64,000 bases of DNA, from IMG/VR virus record IMGVR_UViG_3300005663_000033, positions 1 to 64,000 of that record. One strand, 5' to 3'. This document shows, in pieces, positions 10,501 to 17,562 of the stretch. The position numbers were made by a program, and so were the translations under genes. Position 1 is the stretch's first letter, and each line of letters begins with the position of its first letter. This stretch comes from a virus. Under the pieces are notes generated by a model, which was not told the DNA's origin, ran no database searches, and saw only the letters and a list, made by a program, of their open reading frames with translations.

Positions 10501-10733
10501 ATTTCATCGGGTTGAATTCCTGAAATCAATCGGTGCATACATGAAAAATCCGTAATATCCCCTTCAACTAACTTAAAGTTAGGATGATTCTGAAAATGAA
10601 CAATTCTTTCAGTAGTATTAACGGATGACCGACGAATCAATCCATAAACCCTATAGTCTTTCTCCAACAACAATTCTGATAGATAACTACCATCCTGCCC
10701 AGTCGTACCTGTTATTAGTGCAATCTTATCCAT
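7509..10733 (-). CDS. gmd: GDP-mannose 4,6-dehydratase containing two inteins
   Basis: 1074 codons. Removing inteins at 125-515 and 573-918 leaves about 337 residues, close to usual GMD length. Host motifs: GTTGQDGSYL Rossmann NADP site (8-17), YNLAAMSHVGVSFD, STSELFG (516-522), YAVAKLYAH with the catalytic Tyr-x-x-x-Lys (541-545), and SERRGEAFVT. GMD makes GDP-4-keto-6-deoxymannose, precursor of GDP-fucose or rhamnose. Both inteins interrupt highly conserved active-site blocks, so the enzyme should be inactive until spliced. The neighbouring glycosyltransferase suggests a shared sugar-transfer pathway. Confidence 0.95.
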   Translation of the reverse strand: MDKIALITGTTGQDGSYLSELLLEKDYRVYGLIRRSSVNTTERIVHFQNHPNFKLVEGDITDFSCMHRLISGIQPDEIYNLAAMSHVGVSFDQPITTCQINAVGPLNMLESIRQSSPHSKFYQACHDTETKVVTVDGIKSYDKICVGDRVYTLNESTGCVEIKRVVKKLIYDYDGKMVSLKGRRINQLVTPNHSVLLRNDDGCIVREQASNVASLFPYSRTSKYSIPMTSNHFSESYVSTVKLSELANNNFADNCSVNLIDEINAECFYYLLGLYIGDGYFASSSKRKVKFVRNTLSGKMGTTRNKSFDGKFVAENMDRDIESGGKSSYILFAVPEPDKARNKLLKCLNKLGLDFRAKDITIELSCSALASVFRLCGTKCKYKSIPDFVFSIPISLQQRVFEGLIDSDGYRRGGGVTQYFTTTSDQLAVDFIRLCANVGKNCSYNYATPNVTQICGHDVTPSKSYAFTIAGKSTNKLYTKNISRVPYRGKVWCLSMEDNHNFLISRKGKLAFSGNSTSELFGETDIAPQCETTPMVPNSPYAVAKLYAHQLVGLYRRAYGIFACAGILFNHECISTNTPIFIKRHGMIDIIPAGDLHNFDTETNKPQTFETRDTYIWDQDGWTKIKWTTVTKTDEQNSDHRMICINSRGGSFNATAHHKALDENGQDIRVDHLKKGSLVSLVETMPRETSDTIIISENLTPEFAELLGYLVGDGYVSIDRQVQFTNNDKNIRDRVAYLWKTIYNGTHRTYCCESGFGGKSTQLYLGGINKEQRVKLRNLIYSGNKKRVPSIILNLSKVWKDFIDAYYQCDGLKSPVTRCTYLYQSFKTNSSILASGLIYIINQLTGQSFNINTYFNRDVLTYHVNFHSPNDTGKGLHLRRLTNEVTKIIELPREDYVLDIETESGTFNCGVGMSHVHNSERRGEAFVTRKITKYVAMLQNWMDVNSGFPRIDVDVLPLALGNIEAKRDWSHAEDMVRGMWLMMQHSKADDYVLGSGETHTVKEFLQLAFDSIGLDYSDYVIIDPAFYRPVDVNLLHADPSKAKTVLGWESTICFGELIDRMIQSDYKALVECPV
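7980..9017 (-). mobile_element. Intein 2 of GMD (LAGLIDADG type)
   Basis: 346 residues, from Cys573 (CISTNTP) to Asn918 (SHVHN) before Ser919 of SERRGEAF. Block B shows TAHH; endonuclease motifs are LGYLVGDGY (about 707-715) and a more degenerate IDAYYQCDG (about 803-811). The penultimate His is present. It is not obviously a copy of intein 1, so the two insertions look independent. Confidence 0.92.
9189..10361 (-). mobile_element. Intein 1 of GMD (LAGLIDADG type)
   Basis: 391 residues, from Cys125 (CHDTETK) to Asn515 before Ser516 of STSELFG. Block B shows TPNH; endonuclease motifs are LGLYIGDGY (about 272-280) and EGLIDSDGY (about 402-410). The C-terminus reads FSGN, so the usual penultimate His is Gly. 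It is inserted exactly before the Ser-Thr-Ser of the catalytic block. Confidence 0.93.
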
Positions 10734-10983
10734 TTTTCTTTACACCTTCCTTTCTGTGAAAATCAACAATATTTTGGACATCTGTGGATAGTTCTTCAGT
10801 CTTAGCATTACTATCATAAACTGTAAGACCATCTACATCATTAATACAACAATTTTTGTATTTCTTGTTGCTACCACACAAACAAAGCCAATTTCTACCC
10901 CACCTCGTTCGCTTACGATTAATCGGCATTGTGACACCCCGAAGTCGTTTTTGCAAATTCAGTGCTTTTGTATTTTTTGTCAT
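10726..10983 (-). CDS. SEC-C motif protein
   Basis: 85 residues from the ATG at 10983, preceded by AAGAGGA. The central CLCGSNKKYKNCC matches the SEC-C zinc-binding motif (CxCGSxKKYKxCC) found at the SecA C-terminus and in many small proteins. The start overlaps the stop of the upstream HNH gene in an ATGA arrangement, and its 3' end overlaps the GMD start. Partner unknown. Confidence 0.85.
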   Translation of the reverse strand: MTKNTKALNLQKRLRGVTMPINRKRTRWGRNWLCLCGSNKKYKNCCINDVDGLTVYDSNAKTEELSTDVQNIVDFHRKEGVKKNG

Positions 10984-11654
10984 CTTGTTTTCCTCTTCTT
11001 GACAGAAGTTGTTAATGCTTTTTCTACTGACCAACCATATAAATGAAGTCTTGCCCACAAAGTACTTCTTTTAATATCACATTCACTAGCCCAATCAACT
11101 ATACATTGAGTTTTCCCTTTGTGAGTAATTAGATGATTATTGCGTCGATTTCTGCTATTTATTCTAGCAGTAACCCATCTGCAATTTTCTTTGTAATATC
11201 CTTTGTTATTATTTATACGATCGATTTGACGTTGACTTGGCGATTCACCCATATCTTTTAAGAAATTCAGAAAATTTCTCCAACGCTTACAAACTCTTAT
11301 TCCTCGACCACCATAATTATGATATGCTAGACAACTACGGTCACCACATCTTCGAATCATATTGCTCCATGAAACATAGGTTGTAGATTGCTTTCCCCTA
11401 CCCCCATGACCATGTTTTGTTGACCGTTGTTTTGTTTTTTCTATTCTTAAACATCCACAACTTCTAGTTGTATTATTCTTAAGGTTACTACTCGTAACAG
11501 TTACCTCTTTACCACAAATACATCTACACAACCAACAAATATGCCCACCTTTGCGAACACTTGAGTGTCGGATAACAACTAATCTTTCAAATTTTTTATT
11601 GGTCAAATCCGTCAATTTGCTCAAATTACACTTTTCCGACGACTTGTTCCCCAT
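10980..11654 (-). CDS. HNH-like homing endonuclease family protein
   Basis: 224 residues; the ATG at 11654 has AAAGGAG upstream. N-terminal zinc-ribbon-like part (WLCRCICGKEV, SCGC), then the block YGGRGIRVCKRW and IDRINNNKGYYKENCRW, typical of phage HNH-type mobile proteins. The C-terminal GKTQCIVDWASECDIKRSTL looks like a small DNA-binding HTH module. A paralogue is at 20182-21246 on the other strand. It sits between the glycosyltransferase and SEC-C genes with overlapping ends, so it is probably an invading free-standing gene. Confidence 0.8.
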   Translation of the reverse strand: MGNKSSEKCNLSKLTDLTNKKFERLVVIRHSSVRKGGHICWLCRCICGKEVTVTSSNLKNNTTRSCGCLRIEKTKQRSTKHGHGGRGKQSTTYVSWSNMIRRCGDRSCLAYHNYGGRGIRVCKRWRNFLNFLKDMGESPSQRQIDRINNNKGYYKENCRWVTARINSRNRRNNHLITHKGKTQCIVDWASECDIKRSTLWARLHLYGWSVEKALTTSVKKRKTR

Positions 11655-12735
11655 AAGGTACACTCCTTTCCTCAGCACTCAACATAGCATTCATTTTCCA
11701 GCAGTGTTGTATAGCTGCTCTTTGTCCATTAGTTTCCATCTCATCACCAAGTCCAAGTAGTCCCATAGCATTGAATAAATCCGCCAAACGATTAAAGTAC
11801 GTATGTCGATGAGCCACATACTCTACACTGGCTTTTATCTTGTCAAAACGCTGTGACTGATCTTCTATCAGACCAATAACTTTATTCATAAAATCAGTTG
11901 TGCTGGTAGCTATTACACAATGTGATCCAAGATATTTAGCAACCATAGGATTATCAGATACCTGAATACCACCACAAAGTGGAATCATAAATGATCTTTC
12001 ATTGATACACGCCTGAAGACCAATTTGTCTTTCCGTGTGGACATTCGGGCATACCTTGGCAGTTGCATAGACATGAGCTAATTTGGTGATGTCGCCAATC
12101 AATGGACCATTATAATTAAGACCAGCAAGTTGCCAAATCTTGTCACCAAATGCCTGATAGGAATAACCAAGTAAATCGAGCCGTTTGAACAATGGTTCAA
12201 TCAGTTTCTTCATGATACCCTGTCTGTGATTAAAGTTAGCAACCATTGCAACATCAGTTAGTGTTGAACATGTCTTGGGTAATGCTTTAACAATATTCCC
12301 AGCCGCTGGTATATGTACAATCTCGATATCATTGTTTTTCCACCCACACATGTATTCGGACCATACGTTTGGCTGCAAACGGGTGTGAACTATAACATTT
12401 TGAATTTTTTTGATCAAATCTGGCTCATCATCATGAGCAAATTCATAAGGCCCATCAATCGTTATATTAGCTGGGTTCAAGGGCAAAGCCTCAACAGCAA
12501 CTGTTACCTTATTGTCGTTAATAACCTGAATAGGTAATTGCCTCATACCATATCTGGAGTGAGTCATAATAAATTGAATTCCATGTTCCTCAATCCATTC
12601 GCGACAACATAATTTATACTTGGGGTCTCCAACATACACTTTCCAACCAAGATATCGCAAAGCATCAACATATCCCTGTTGTATCATCTGAGATGTCGCA
12701 CCGGGACGTGAAATATATAAAGCACTTTTATTCAT
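11626..12735 (-). CDS. Glycosyltransferase, CgeB / family-1 like
   Basis: 369 residues from the ATG at 12735, with AGAAGAGGA just upstream. The fold suggested is GT-B: an N-terminal half with ALYISRPGATSQM, and a C-terminal half with KVCPNVHTERQIGLQACINE and LCGGIQVSDNP, similar to the CgeB-type conserved C-terminus that binds the nucleotide sugar. Acceptor unknown. With the GMD gene close by it could move a GMD-derived deoxysugar onto virion protein, DNA or envelope; this is inference. Confidence 0.75.
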   Translation of the reverse strand: MNKSALYISRPGATSQMIQQGYVDALRYLGWKVYVGDPKYKLCCREWIEEHGIQFIMTHSRYGMRQLPIQVINDNKVTVAVEALPLNPANITIDGPYEFAHDDEPDLIKKIQNVIVHTRLQPNVWSEYMCGWKNNDIEIVHIPAAGNIVKALPKTCSTLTDVAMVANFNHRQGIMKKLIEPLFKRLDLLGYSYQAFGDKIWQLAGLNYNGPLIGDITKLAHVYATAKVCPNVHTERQIGLQACINERSFMIPLCGGIQVSDNPMVAKYLGSHCVIATSTTDFMNKVIGLIEDQSQRFDKIKASVEYVAHRHTYFNRLADLFNAMGLLGLGDEMETNGQRAAIQHCWKMNAMLSAEERSVPYGEQVVGKV

Positions 12736-13645
12736 ATTCCTCTTCTCCAAAATCAGTCTCAGCATCCATAATAACGGGTTCTATACTACCGTCGGGAAAT
12801 TTAATTGGTTTACGAAATTCATTCTTGATATCATTAGAAGCCAATTTTGTTAATTCTGCAAATCTTCCCTGTCTATCTCTTTCATTTTGCGAATGCTGTA
12901 ACTTGCTCACTAATTCAAAAAACGTTGCTTTGCCACCCTTAAGTTCTTCTATACGATCTTTACGAGTAGCACATAAACTACTATATATTTTCTGTCTTTC
13001 TTTTACGAGAGCATCATAGCGATCATTGATGGTTTTGAGATATCGATACTTATCATCCAATTGTCTTTGTTGTAAAATACGAAATTTAATTGTATCCTTA
13101 TTTTCATCATCAGCCTTCGGATTAGCAATGAACCATACTTGTAACTCATCAATTTGCCGTTGTAGTGATTTTTTCATAATAAGCTGTTGATCTATCAGAA
13201 TCCTGTGTTTCAAAAAATCATCGACTTGCATGAACTCACTAATAACAATATCTTCAAATTGACAACACAAAAGTCCAAAATCCTCCATGTATACAGAAAC
13301 TTCTTCTGATTCAAATTGTTTATTTATAGTTCTGTATAGATGAGTCTTTTTAAGTTGATTTCTAAACCAATTGGCTTTTTCGGAATCGGTAAGCCCATAT
13401 GGCAATGCTTCCAACATGGGGGTATCTATCATATCTGTATCCGTTGGTTTACCGGATTTCTTTTTCACCCCCATGGCCCTACGTCTACGACGAATCGTAT
13501 CTATCGTCCATTTATATCCACATTCTTTTATTAATCGTTGTTGAGTACTCTCGTCGGATAAATTTTGCTTAATACAATCGATAAGAATTTTCAACGCCTT
13601 GGAGTTAGAGGATAATCTCTTGTTTTTAGCCTCCGACATCATCAT
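12728..13645 (-). CDS. Putative terminase small subunit
   Basis: About 305 residues; four start codons in a row (GTG ATG ATG ATG) follow AAGGGG, so the exact start is uncertain. The N-terminal 70 residues look like a helix-turn-helix (LIKECGYKWTIDTIRRRRRAMG); the middle is long helix and coiled coil (LQRQIDELQVW, LKTINDRYDALVKER). DNA-binding head plus coiled coil in a packaging operon suggests TerS, but no signature is decisive; it could be another DNA-binding regulator. Confidence 0.45.
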   Translation of the reverse strand: MMMSEAKNKRLSSNSKALKILIDCIKQNLSDESTQQRLIKECGYKWTIDTIRRRRRAMGVKKKSGKPTDTDMIDTPMLEALPYGLTDSEKANWFRNQLKKTHLYRTINKQFESEEVSVYMEDFGLLCCQFEDIVISEFMQVDDFLKHRILIDQQLIMKKSLQRQIDELQVWFIANPKADDENKDTIKFRILQQRQLDDKYRYLKTINDRYDALVKERQKIYSSLCATRKDRIEELKGGKATFFELVSKLQHSQNERDRQGRFAELTKLASNDIKNEFRKPIKFPDGSIEPVIMDAETDFGEEEYE

Positions 13646-14177
13646 CACCCCTTGAAATCAAAATCTCGGCAACTTTTTGTCTTATCTCTTCAACCAATGT
13701 ACGACAAACCTTATTATTACAAATTAATTCTTCAAATGGCTCACTAAGATTTTCCGGCAATCGTTGTCGAATATAAAGTAAAGTTTCACTACACATAATA
13801 TATTCAGCCGGATCAACATTAGTTGATGCAGAACACAAAAACACGCCCTTCTCTCCAATATCTCCATCAAGTGGTAAAGCATTTACTAAATTCATTCTAG
13901 TACGAGCAAGACCAGAAGTGGGTATGTCTGAACCTGGACGAAAATATCTGTCTCTCTTTAGATTCTTGAGACGATTAGTAACATGTCGGACAAGATAATT
14001 TTCGATTGGTCCTATCTTTGGATCATATCTCTCTAAAGCTTCTAGGCACATGCACCAAACCTCTTGATAAACATCTGTTTTCTCATAATATGCAAATGAA
14101 CCATTGGCACTACGAGACTTGGCTAATCGCCCAATAATAGGACCGGCTTCGTCGAGAATTTCCTGACTAACTGTCAT
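13626..14177 (-). CDS. Sigma-70 region 2-like transcription factor
   Basis: 183 residues. YQEVWCMCLEALERYDPK followed by IENYLVRHVTNRLKNLKRDR resembles sigma-70 region 2 (core binding and -10 recognition). A region 4 is not obvious, although a helical C-terminus with LVEEIRQKVAEIL remains. It could be a phage late sigma similar in role to T4 gp55 and may direct the recurrent GRAACA/TATAAT promoters seen in this genome. Overlaps neighbours at both ends. Confidence 0.7.
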   Translation of the reverse strand: MTVSQEILDEAGPIIGRLAKSRSANGSFAYYEKTDVYQEVWCMCLEALERYDPKIGPIENYLVRHVTNRLKNLKRDRYFRPGSDIPTSGLARTRMNLVNALPLDGDIGEKGVFLCSASTNVDPAEYIMCSETLLYIRQRLPENLSEPFEELICNNKVCRTLVEEIRQKVAEILISRGDDDVGG

Positions 14178-14331
14178 CCTCTGTACCCTTTTCCATTTCT
14201 TTCTTAATTATTTGTTCACCAACATCCGGTTCCGGATCAGGAATAGCCAGATCATCAATAGCATTGGCATTCGCTTTCTCTGTTCCACGGGTCACCAAAC
14301 GACATTCGACCTTAGTTTTCTTGTCACTCAT
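14167..14331 (-). CDS. Small acidic protein, first gene of leftward operon
   Basis: 54 residues from the ATG at 14331 behind GAGGGTG. It is basic at the start and strongly acidic later (DPEPDVGEQIIKKEMEKGTEDD). The end overlaps the sigma-like gene. No recognisable family. Confidence 0.7.
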   Translation of the reverse strand: MSDKKTKVECRLVTRGTEKANANAIDDLAIPDPEPDVGEQIIKKEMEKGTEDDS

Positions 14332-14527
14332 TTCTATCACCCTCAAAATTATACACAATAACGTTTTTTATTTAACGTCCGATAAAAACATCCCTCCATA
14401 TATATAGGGAGGACATTTTCGCGAAAACGTTCCATTTTTTTTAATTTTTTCTGGAACATACCCCCTAGTTGTACGTATAATAGAGTGTGGAAAGGTTTGT
14501 GGCAAAACAAAACGCGGAGTCCTATAG
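14332..14527. promoter_or_regulatory. Divergent control region
   Basis: Separates the leftward virion operon from the rightward enzyme operon. It holds a perfect 7-bp inverted repeat (TCCCTCC/GGGAGGA, 14391-14413) around an ATATATATA centre, a 12-bp palindrome TTTTCGCGAAAA (14416-14427), and a plus-strand promoter at 14453-14481. A minus-strand TATAAT box is visible at 14348-14353. The palindromes could be operators; the binding protein is unknown. Confidence 0.6.
14453..14481 (+). promoter_or_regulatory. Phage promoter family copy 1 (GGAACA-N17-TATAAT)
   Basis: GGAACA at 14453-14458, 17-base spacer ending GTTGTACG, TATAAT at 14476-14481. It belongs to a six-member family in this window that shares the -35 box, the spacer end and a T-rich stretch upstream. 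It would drive the genes from 14528. Confidence 0.75.
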
Positions 14528-15241
14528 ATGATCAAGCTGATACACGGCAAATTTGAGTTAATTCCTGTTTCTACCATCGAGAAGGTGGATTTGATTATTT
14601 GCGACCCCCCAGATAACATCGGTCTCAAATATGATGGATTTAAAGATCGACAGTCAACAGAAGAATATGAAGCTAACATTCTGCTCTGGTTAAGTATAAC
14701 GGCTGGTTTGACTGATGGACCTATCTTTTTTACGTTCAATGAAAAATGGACTAAAATTGTAGAAAACGCCATCGAATCCGTTGGTATCCCACTAATTCAA
14801 AGATTGCAGTGGTACTATACATTTGGGCAAGACCAAACAGGAAGGGGTAAATACGGATTATGCTATCGTCCAGTATATTGGCTCAACTCGGATTTCGTTC
14901 GACCAGAGCAGATTAAAGTGCCCAGCGCCAGGCAAACAAAATACAACGACAAGAGAGCCGCGAAGGGTGGTAAGATGCCCCATAACGTATGGGAATTCCC
15001 CCGTGTTTGCGGCACGTTCAAAGAAAGAAGAAAATGGATACCAACTCAGTTACCCGAATCCCTCGTAGAGCGTATCATCCAAGGCCACTGCCGTCCACAT
15101 GGTCGTGTGCTCGATCCATTTATCGGAAGCGGCACAACTGCGATAGTGTGTCAGCGGCTAGGATTAAACTGTGTCGGAATCGAAGTAAGTGAACCGATTA
15201 TCCAAAAAACAGCGGAACATTTAGGAGTAGGTTATGAGTAA
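14528..15241 (+). CDS. DNA methyltransferase (N6-adenine or N4-cytosine)
   Basis: 237 residues. Motif IV is DPPD near residue 27 (usually DPPY/SPPY); motif I is DPFIGSGTTA near residue 196, followed by NCVGIEVSE. Catalytic motif before SAM motif is the beta-class order. AdoMet-dependent methylation of phage DNA would protect against host restriction. The Asp in place of Tyr/Trp in motif IV is unusual and could affect base stacking. First gene of the rightward operon; overlaps the next gene by 8 bases. Confidence 0.88.
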   Translation: MIKLIHGKFELIPVSTIEKVDLIICDPPDNIGLKYDGFKDRQSTEEYEANILLWLSITAGLTDGPIFFTFNEKWTKIVENAIESVGIPLIQRLQWYYTFGQDQTGRGKYGLCYRPVYWLNSDFVRPEQIKVPSARQTKYNDKRAAKGGKMPHNVWEFPRVCGTFKERRKWIPTQLPESLVERIIQGHCRPHGRVLDPFIGSGTTAIVCQRLGLNCVGIEVSEPIIQKTAEHLGVGYE

Positions 15242-16007
15242 CGACATCTGTTTGACGAAAGAATACGCCAGGGATGGATTTGTCCCTACCGACCTACAAT
15301 GGCAGATAGATAAAATAGCAGAGGATTTCACTCTCTATGACTTGTTTCGTTTGGTTTATCAGGCGGATATAATAGTTCCAGGCATATGCGCAACACTTGG
15401 AATGCCGGAATTCACCGCCTTTTGGGATCAAATAAATCTAGAAAGAGACCCGGATGATGAAAAAGACCTCGAATATTTGGAACTTTATTGGCGTTGTGAT
15501 TATGATACTCGCGTTGTGAAAAAAGGTGGTAAACCAACAGACCAGAAAAACCACGGAGATATTCTTGATAACGACAAAAATTATTGGGACGATCCTAAGA
15601 TTGGTGAAATGTCTAATTTAATGGGCTTCCATGGAATCGGTCCACTTTGTCCACTGGCACATACCTGCTCTCATGAGTGTGGAGATGATTGCAAAAAGGA
15701 AGATTCTGGATATGCAATCGAATTCACCTCGGTCAACAACCTCCAACACCTCCCTATTCGTGTCTCGCCCAAAGTTTCATTCCATCCCCCGTTTGTCGAA
15801 TCTGACCGAGATTTTCATCGTACCGGGTTTGAATTAACAATACAACCCACACTCTGGTGCTTCATTACTAGTATCTTCTGGGAACTTACATTCGTAGGAT
15901 ACACACCAGATGAAGTAGCGGATAAGTCGCAAGAATTTCATGATAGAGTGGATGAAGCTAAGGATCATATGAAAAAACTAATAGAGGATAATCCAAATGA
16001 CGATTGA
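15234..16007 (+). CDS. Conserved-type phage protein, unknown function
   Basis: 257 residues, rich in acidic residues and Trp, with a Cys/His cluster in the middle (LCPLAHTCSHECGDDCKK) that could bind metal. Overlaps the methyltransferase stop and the next gene start. No recognised domain. Confidence 0.85.
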   Translation: MSNDICLTKEYARDGFVPTDLQWQIDKIAEDFTLYDLFRLVYQADIIVPGICATLGMPEFTAFWDQINLERDPDDEKDLEYLELYWRCDYDTRVVKKGGKPTDQKNHGDILDNDKNYWDDPKIGEMSNLMGFHGIGPLCPLAHTCSHECGDDCKKEDSGYAIEFTSVNNLQHLPIRVSPKVSFHPPFVESDRDFHRTGFELTIQPTLWCFITSIFWELTFVGYTPDEVADKSQEFHDRVDEAKDHMKKLIEDNPNDD

Positions 16008-16275
16008 ACCTGACACGTTTCAACAGATTCGTCAGCTATCTCCAGAAGATATATTGGAATTGGTCGATACGGTTAGCCGTGCTGCTCTGCTTAATAACTC
16101 TTTGACTATTTCTCCACAAGATAAATTTAAAATTGCGTATACGATGATAACCCATGCGTACACAATGTTAGAACAATGTGGATATGAAATAGAAACAACA
16201 ATAACCAATTCAAAACATGGAGGAGTGGAATATAAAACGGGCATGGACAATGATAATGTGGGGGAAATTTTGTGA
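15997..16275 (+). CDS. Small phage protein, unknown function
   Basis: 92 residues, mostly helical (QIRQLSPEDILELVDTVSRAALL). Overlaps both neighbours, so translationally coupled. No motif recognised. Confidence 0.75.
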   Translation: MTIEPDTFQQIRQLSPEDILELVDTVSRAALLNNSLTISPQDKFKIAYTMITHAYTMLEQCGYEIETTITNSKHGGVEYKTGMDNDNVGEIL

Positions 16276-16613
16276 ATAAAGAAACGGTTATAAAATTGCT
16301 TAAAAAATGGGATGCTACAATTGATATTGGAGAACAGGTATCCAAGATGAAGGCCCAAAAGAATGTTGGTGGTCTTATGGGGCGAATACAAAGGACTGTT
16401 GGACGACCGGTAATCTTCGATACACAAACACTTGATGACCAAAAGATTATTCAAAACTCTTTATGTAAGGAACTACCACAATGGAGCGATGTTATTCGTA
16501 GTCAACCGGAGATAATGGATGGATTTAAATGGACTCGGGGTGATTTTATCGAATTATATTTCGGTCATTTTCGCATGGTTGTCGAAAAGATTCGAAAAAT
16601 CATCGATAAATAG
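16272..16613 (+). CDS. Small phage protein, unknown function
   Basis: 113 residues from a GTG at 16272 that overlaps the preceding stop. Basic and helical, with GRIQRTVGRPVIFDTQTLDD in the centre. No family recognised. Confidence 0.75.
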   Translation: MNKETVIKLLKKWDATIDIGEQVSKMKAQKNVGGLMGRIQRTVGRPVIFDTQTLDDQKIIQNSLCKELPQWSDVIRSQPEIMDGFKWTRGDFIELYFGHFRMVVEKIRKIIDK

Positions 16614-16842
16614 GCTACTGTGTGATACTTGTGGAAAATCTCAGTCTATGGATGGAATGCGACAAATATTTGGAGGTATACAAATATGTGACCAATGTAT
16701 CGACAAAATTTTGTCGTTGCATGTCGTATCAAATCCAATAAAAACATTGTGTCCATTCTGTTATGGTAAAGAGGGTAATGCGAAAAAATGTCAATACTGT
16801 GAAATAAAATACATTCAGGAAAGTGGTGACGGTGGCGAGTAA
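16579..16842 (+). CDS. Zinc-ribbon protein
   Basis: About 87 residues if the TTG at 16579 is used; the true start is unclear because the frame is open further into the preceding gene. Four CxxC pairs (CDTC, CDQC, CPFC, CQYC) indicate two zinc-binding ribbons. Possible nucleic-acid or protein adaptor. Confidence 0.6.
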   Translation: MSKRFEKSSINRLLCDTCGKSQSMDGMRQIFGGIQICDQCIDKILSLHVVSNPIKTLCPFCYGKEGNAKKCQYCEIKYIQESGDGGE

Positions 16843-16857
16843 AACAGGTGGAAAGTA

Positions 16858-17562
16858 ATGAGTAATTATTCACGAGAAGATATTGATAGATGGTTTGACT
16901 TCTCCTATCTGCCGTCTCAAAGAATGATCCATGTCGGATCACATGATGCCGAAATGATGGATGGAGAAGGAGAATCGGGCACAGATTGTCAAATGGCTGA
17001 ATTTTTTATTAAGGCCATTACTCACTTAAATCGCATTTCTAGCAAACCTATATTCGTTCATATGAATAATCTTGGGGGTGATTGGTTTCATGGTATGGCT
17101 GTGTACGACGCTATCAGAGCTTCTATAGCACATGTTTATGGTATTTGCTGGGGATATGCAATGTCGATGGGATCGATCATCATTCAAGCATGTGATTCAA
17201 GGATAGTTGCTCCCCATTGTACTTTTATGATTCATGATGGATTCGATAACTTGAGCGGTACATGTAAATCTGTTGAAGCATGGGCAAAATTTGCTACTAA
17301 ATCACGACAACAAATGTATGAAATCTATCTTGGCAGAATGAAAGCTGCAAAACCTCGCATTACAATAGGGAAGATTGAAGAATTATGTTCGCACGATACC
17401 ATCTTTACCGCAGAAGATGCTGTCCGTCAAGGACTAGCAGATTGGATTCTCGCGACTCTAGATGATCCATATAAATATTACGCCACAGAAACTCCGACCT
17501 CTAAATGGCAACCAACTATGAAACTAGGTAAACACGAAGTAGAAGAAGAGGAAACCGAGTAA
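16858..17562 (+). CDS. ClpP-like serine protease
   Basis: 234 residues. The ClpP/crotonase-like fold is indicated by HMNNLGGDWFHGMAVYDAI, the nucleophile region YAMSMGSIII, the His block FMIHDGF, and FTAEDAVRQGLAD near the C-terminus, where ClpP has its Asp-containing segment. In phages such proteins are often prohead proteases, but this one lies in an early-type enzyme operon away from the capsid genes, so it may act on host or regulatory proteins. An acidic tail (EVEEEETE) is present. Stop and next start overlap by one base. Confidence 0.85.
   Translation: MSNYSREDIDRWFDFSYLPSQRMIHVGSHDAEMMDGEGESGTDCQMAEFFIKAITHLNRISSKPIFVHMNNLGGDWFHGMAVYDAIRASIAHVYGICWGYAMSMGSIIIQACDSRIVAPHCTFMIHDGFDNLSGTCKSVEAWAKFATKSRQQMYEIYLGRMKAAKPRITIGKIEELCSHDTIFTAEDAVRQGLADWILATLDDPYKYYATETPTSKWQPTMKLGKHEVEEEETE

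Noticed and set aside
16858-17562. ClpP-like protein as the capsid maturation protease
   Set aside because: It is 16 kb from portal in an enzyme operon on the opposite strand, and a better-placed protease-like gene exists at 1-850.
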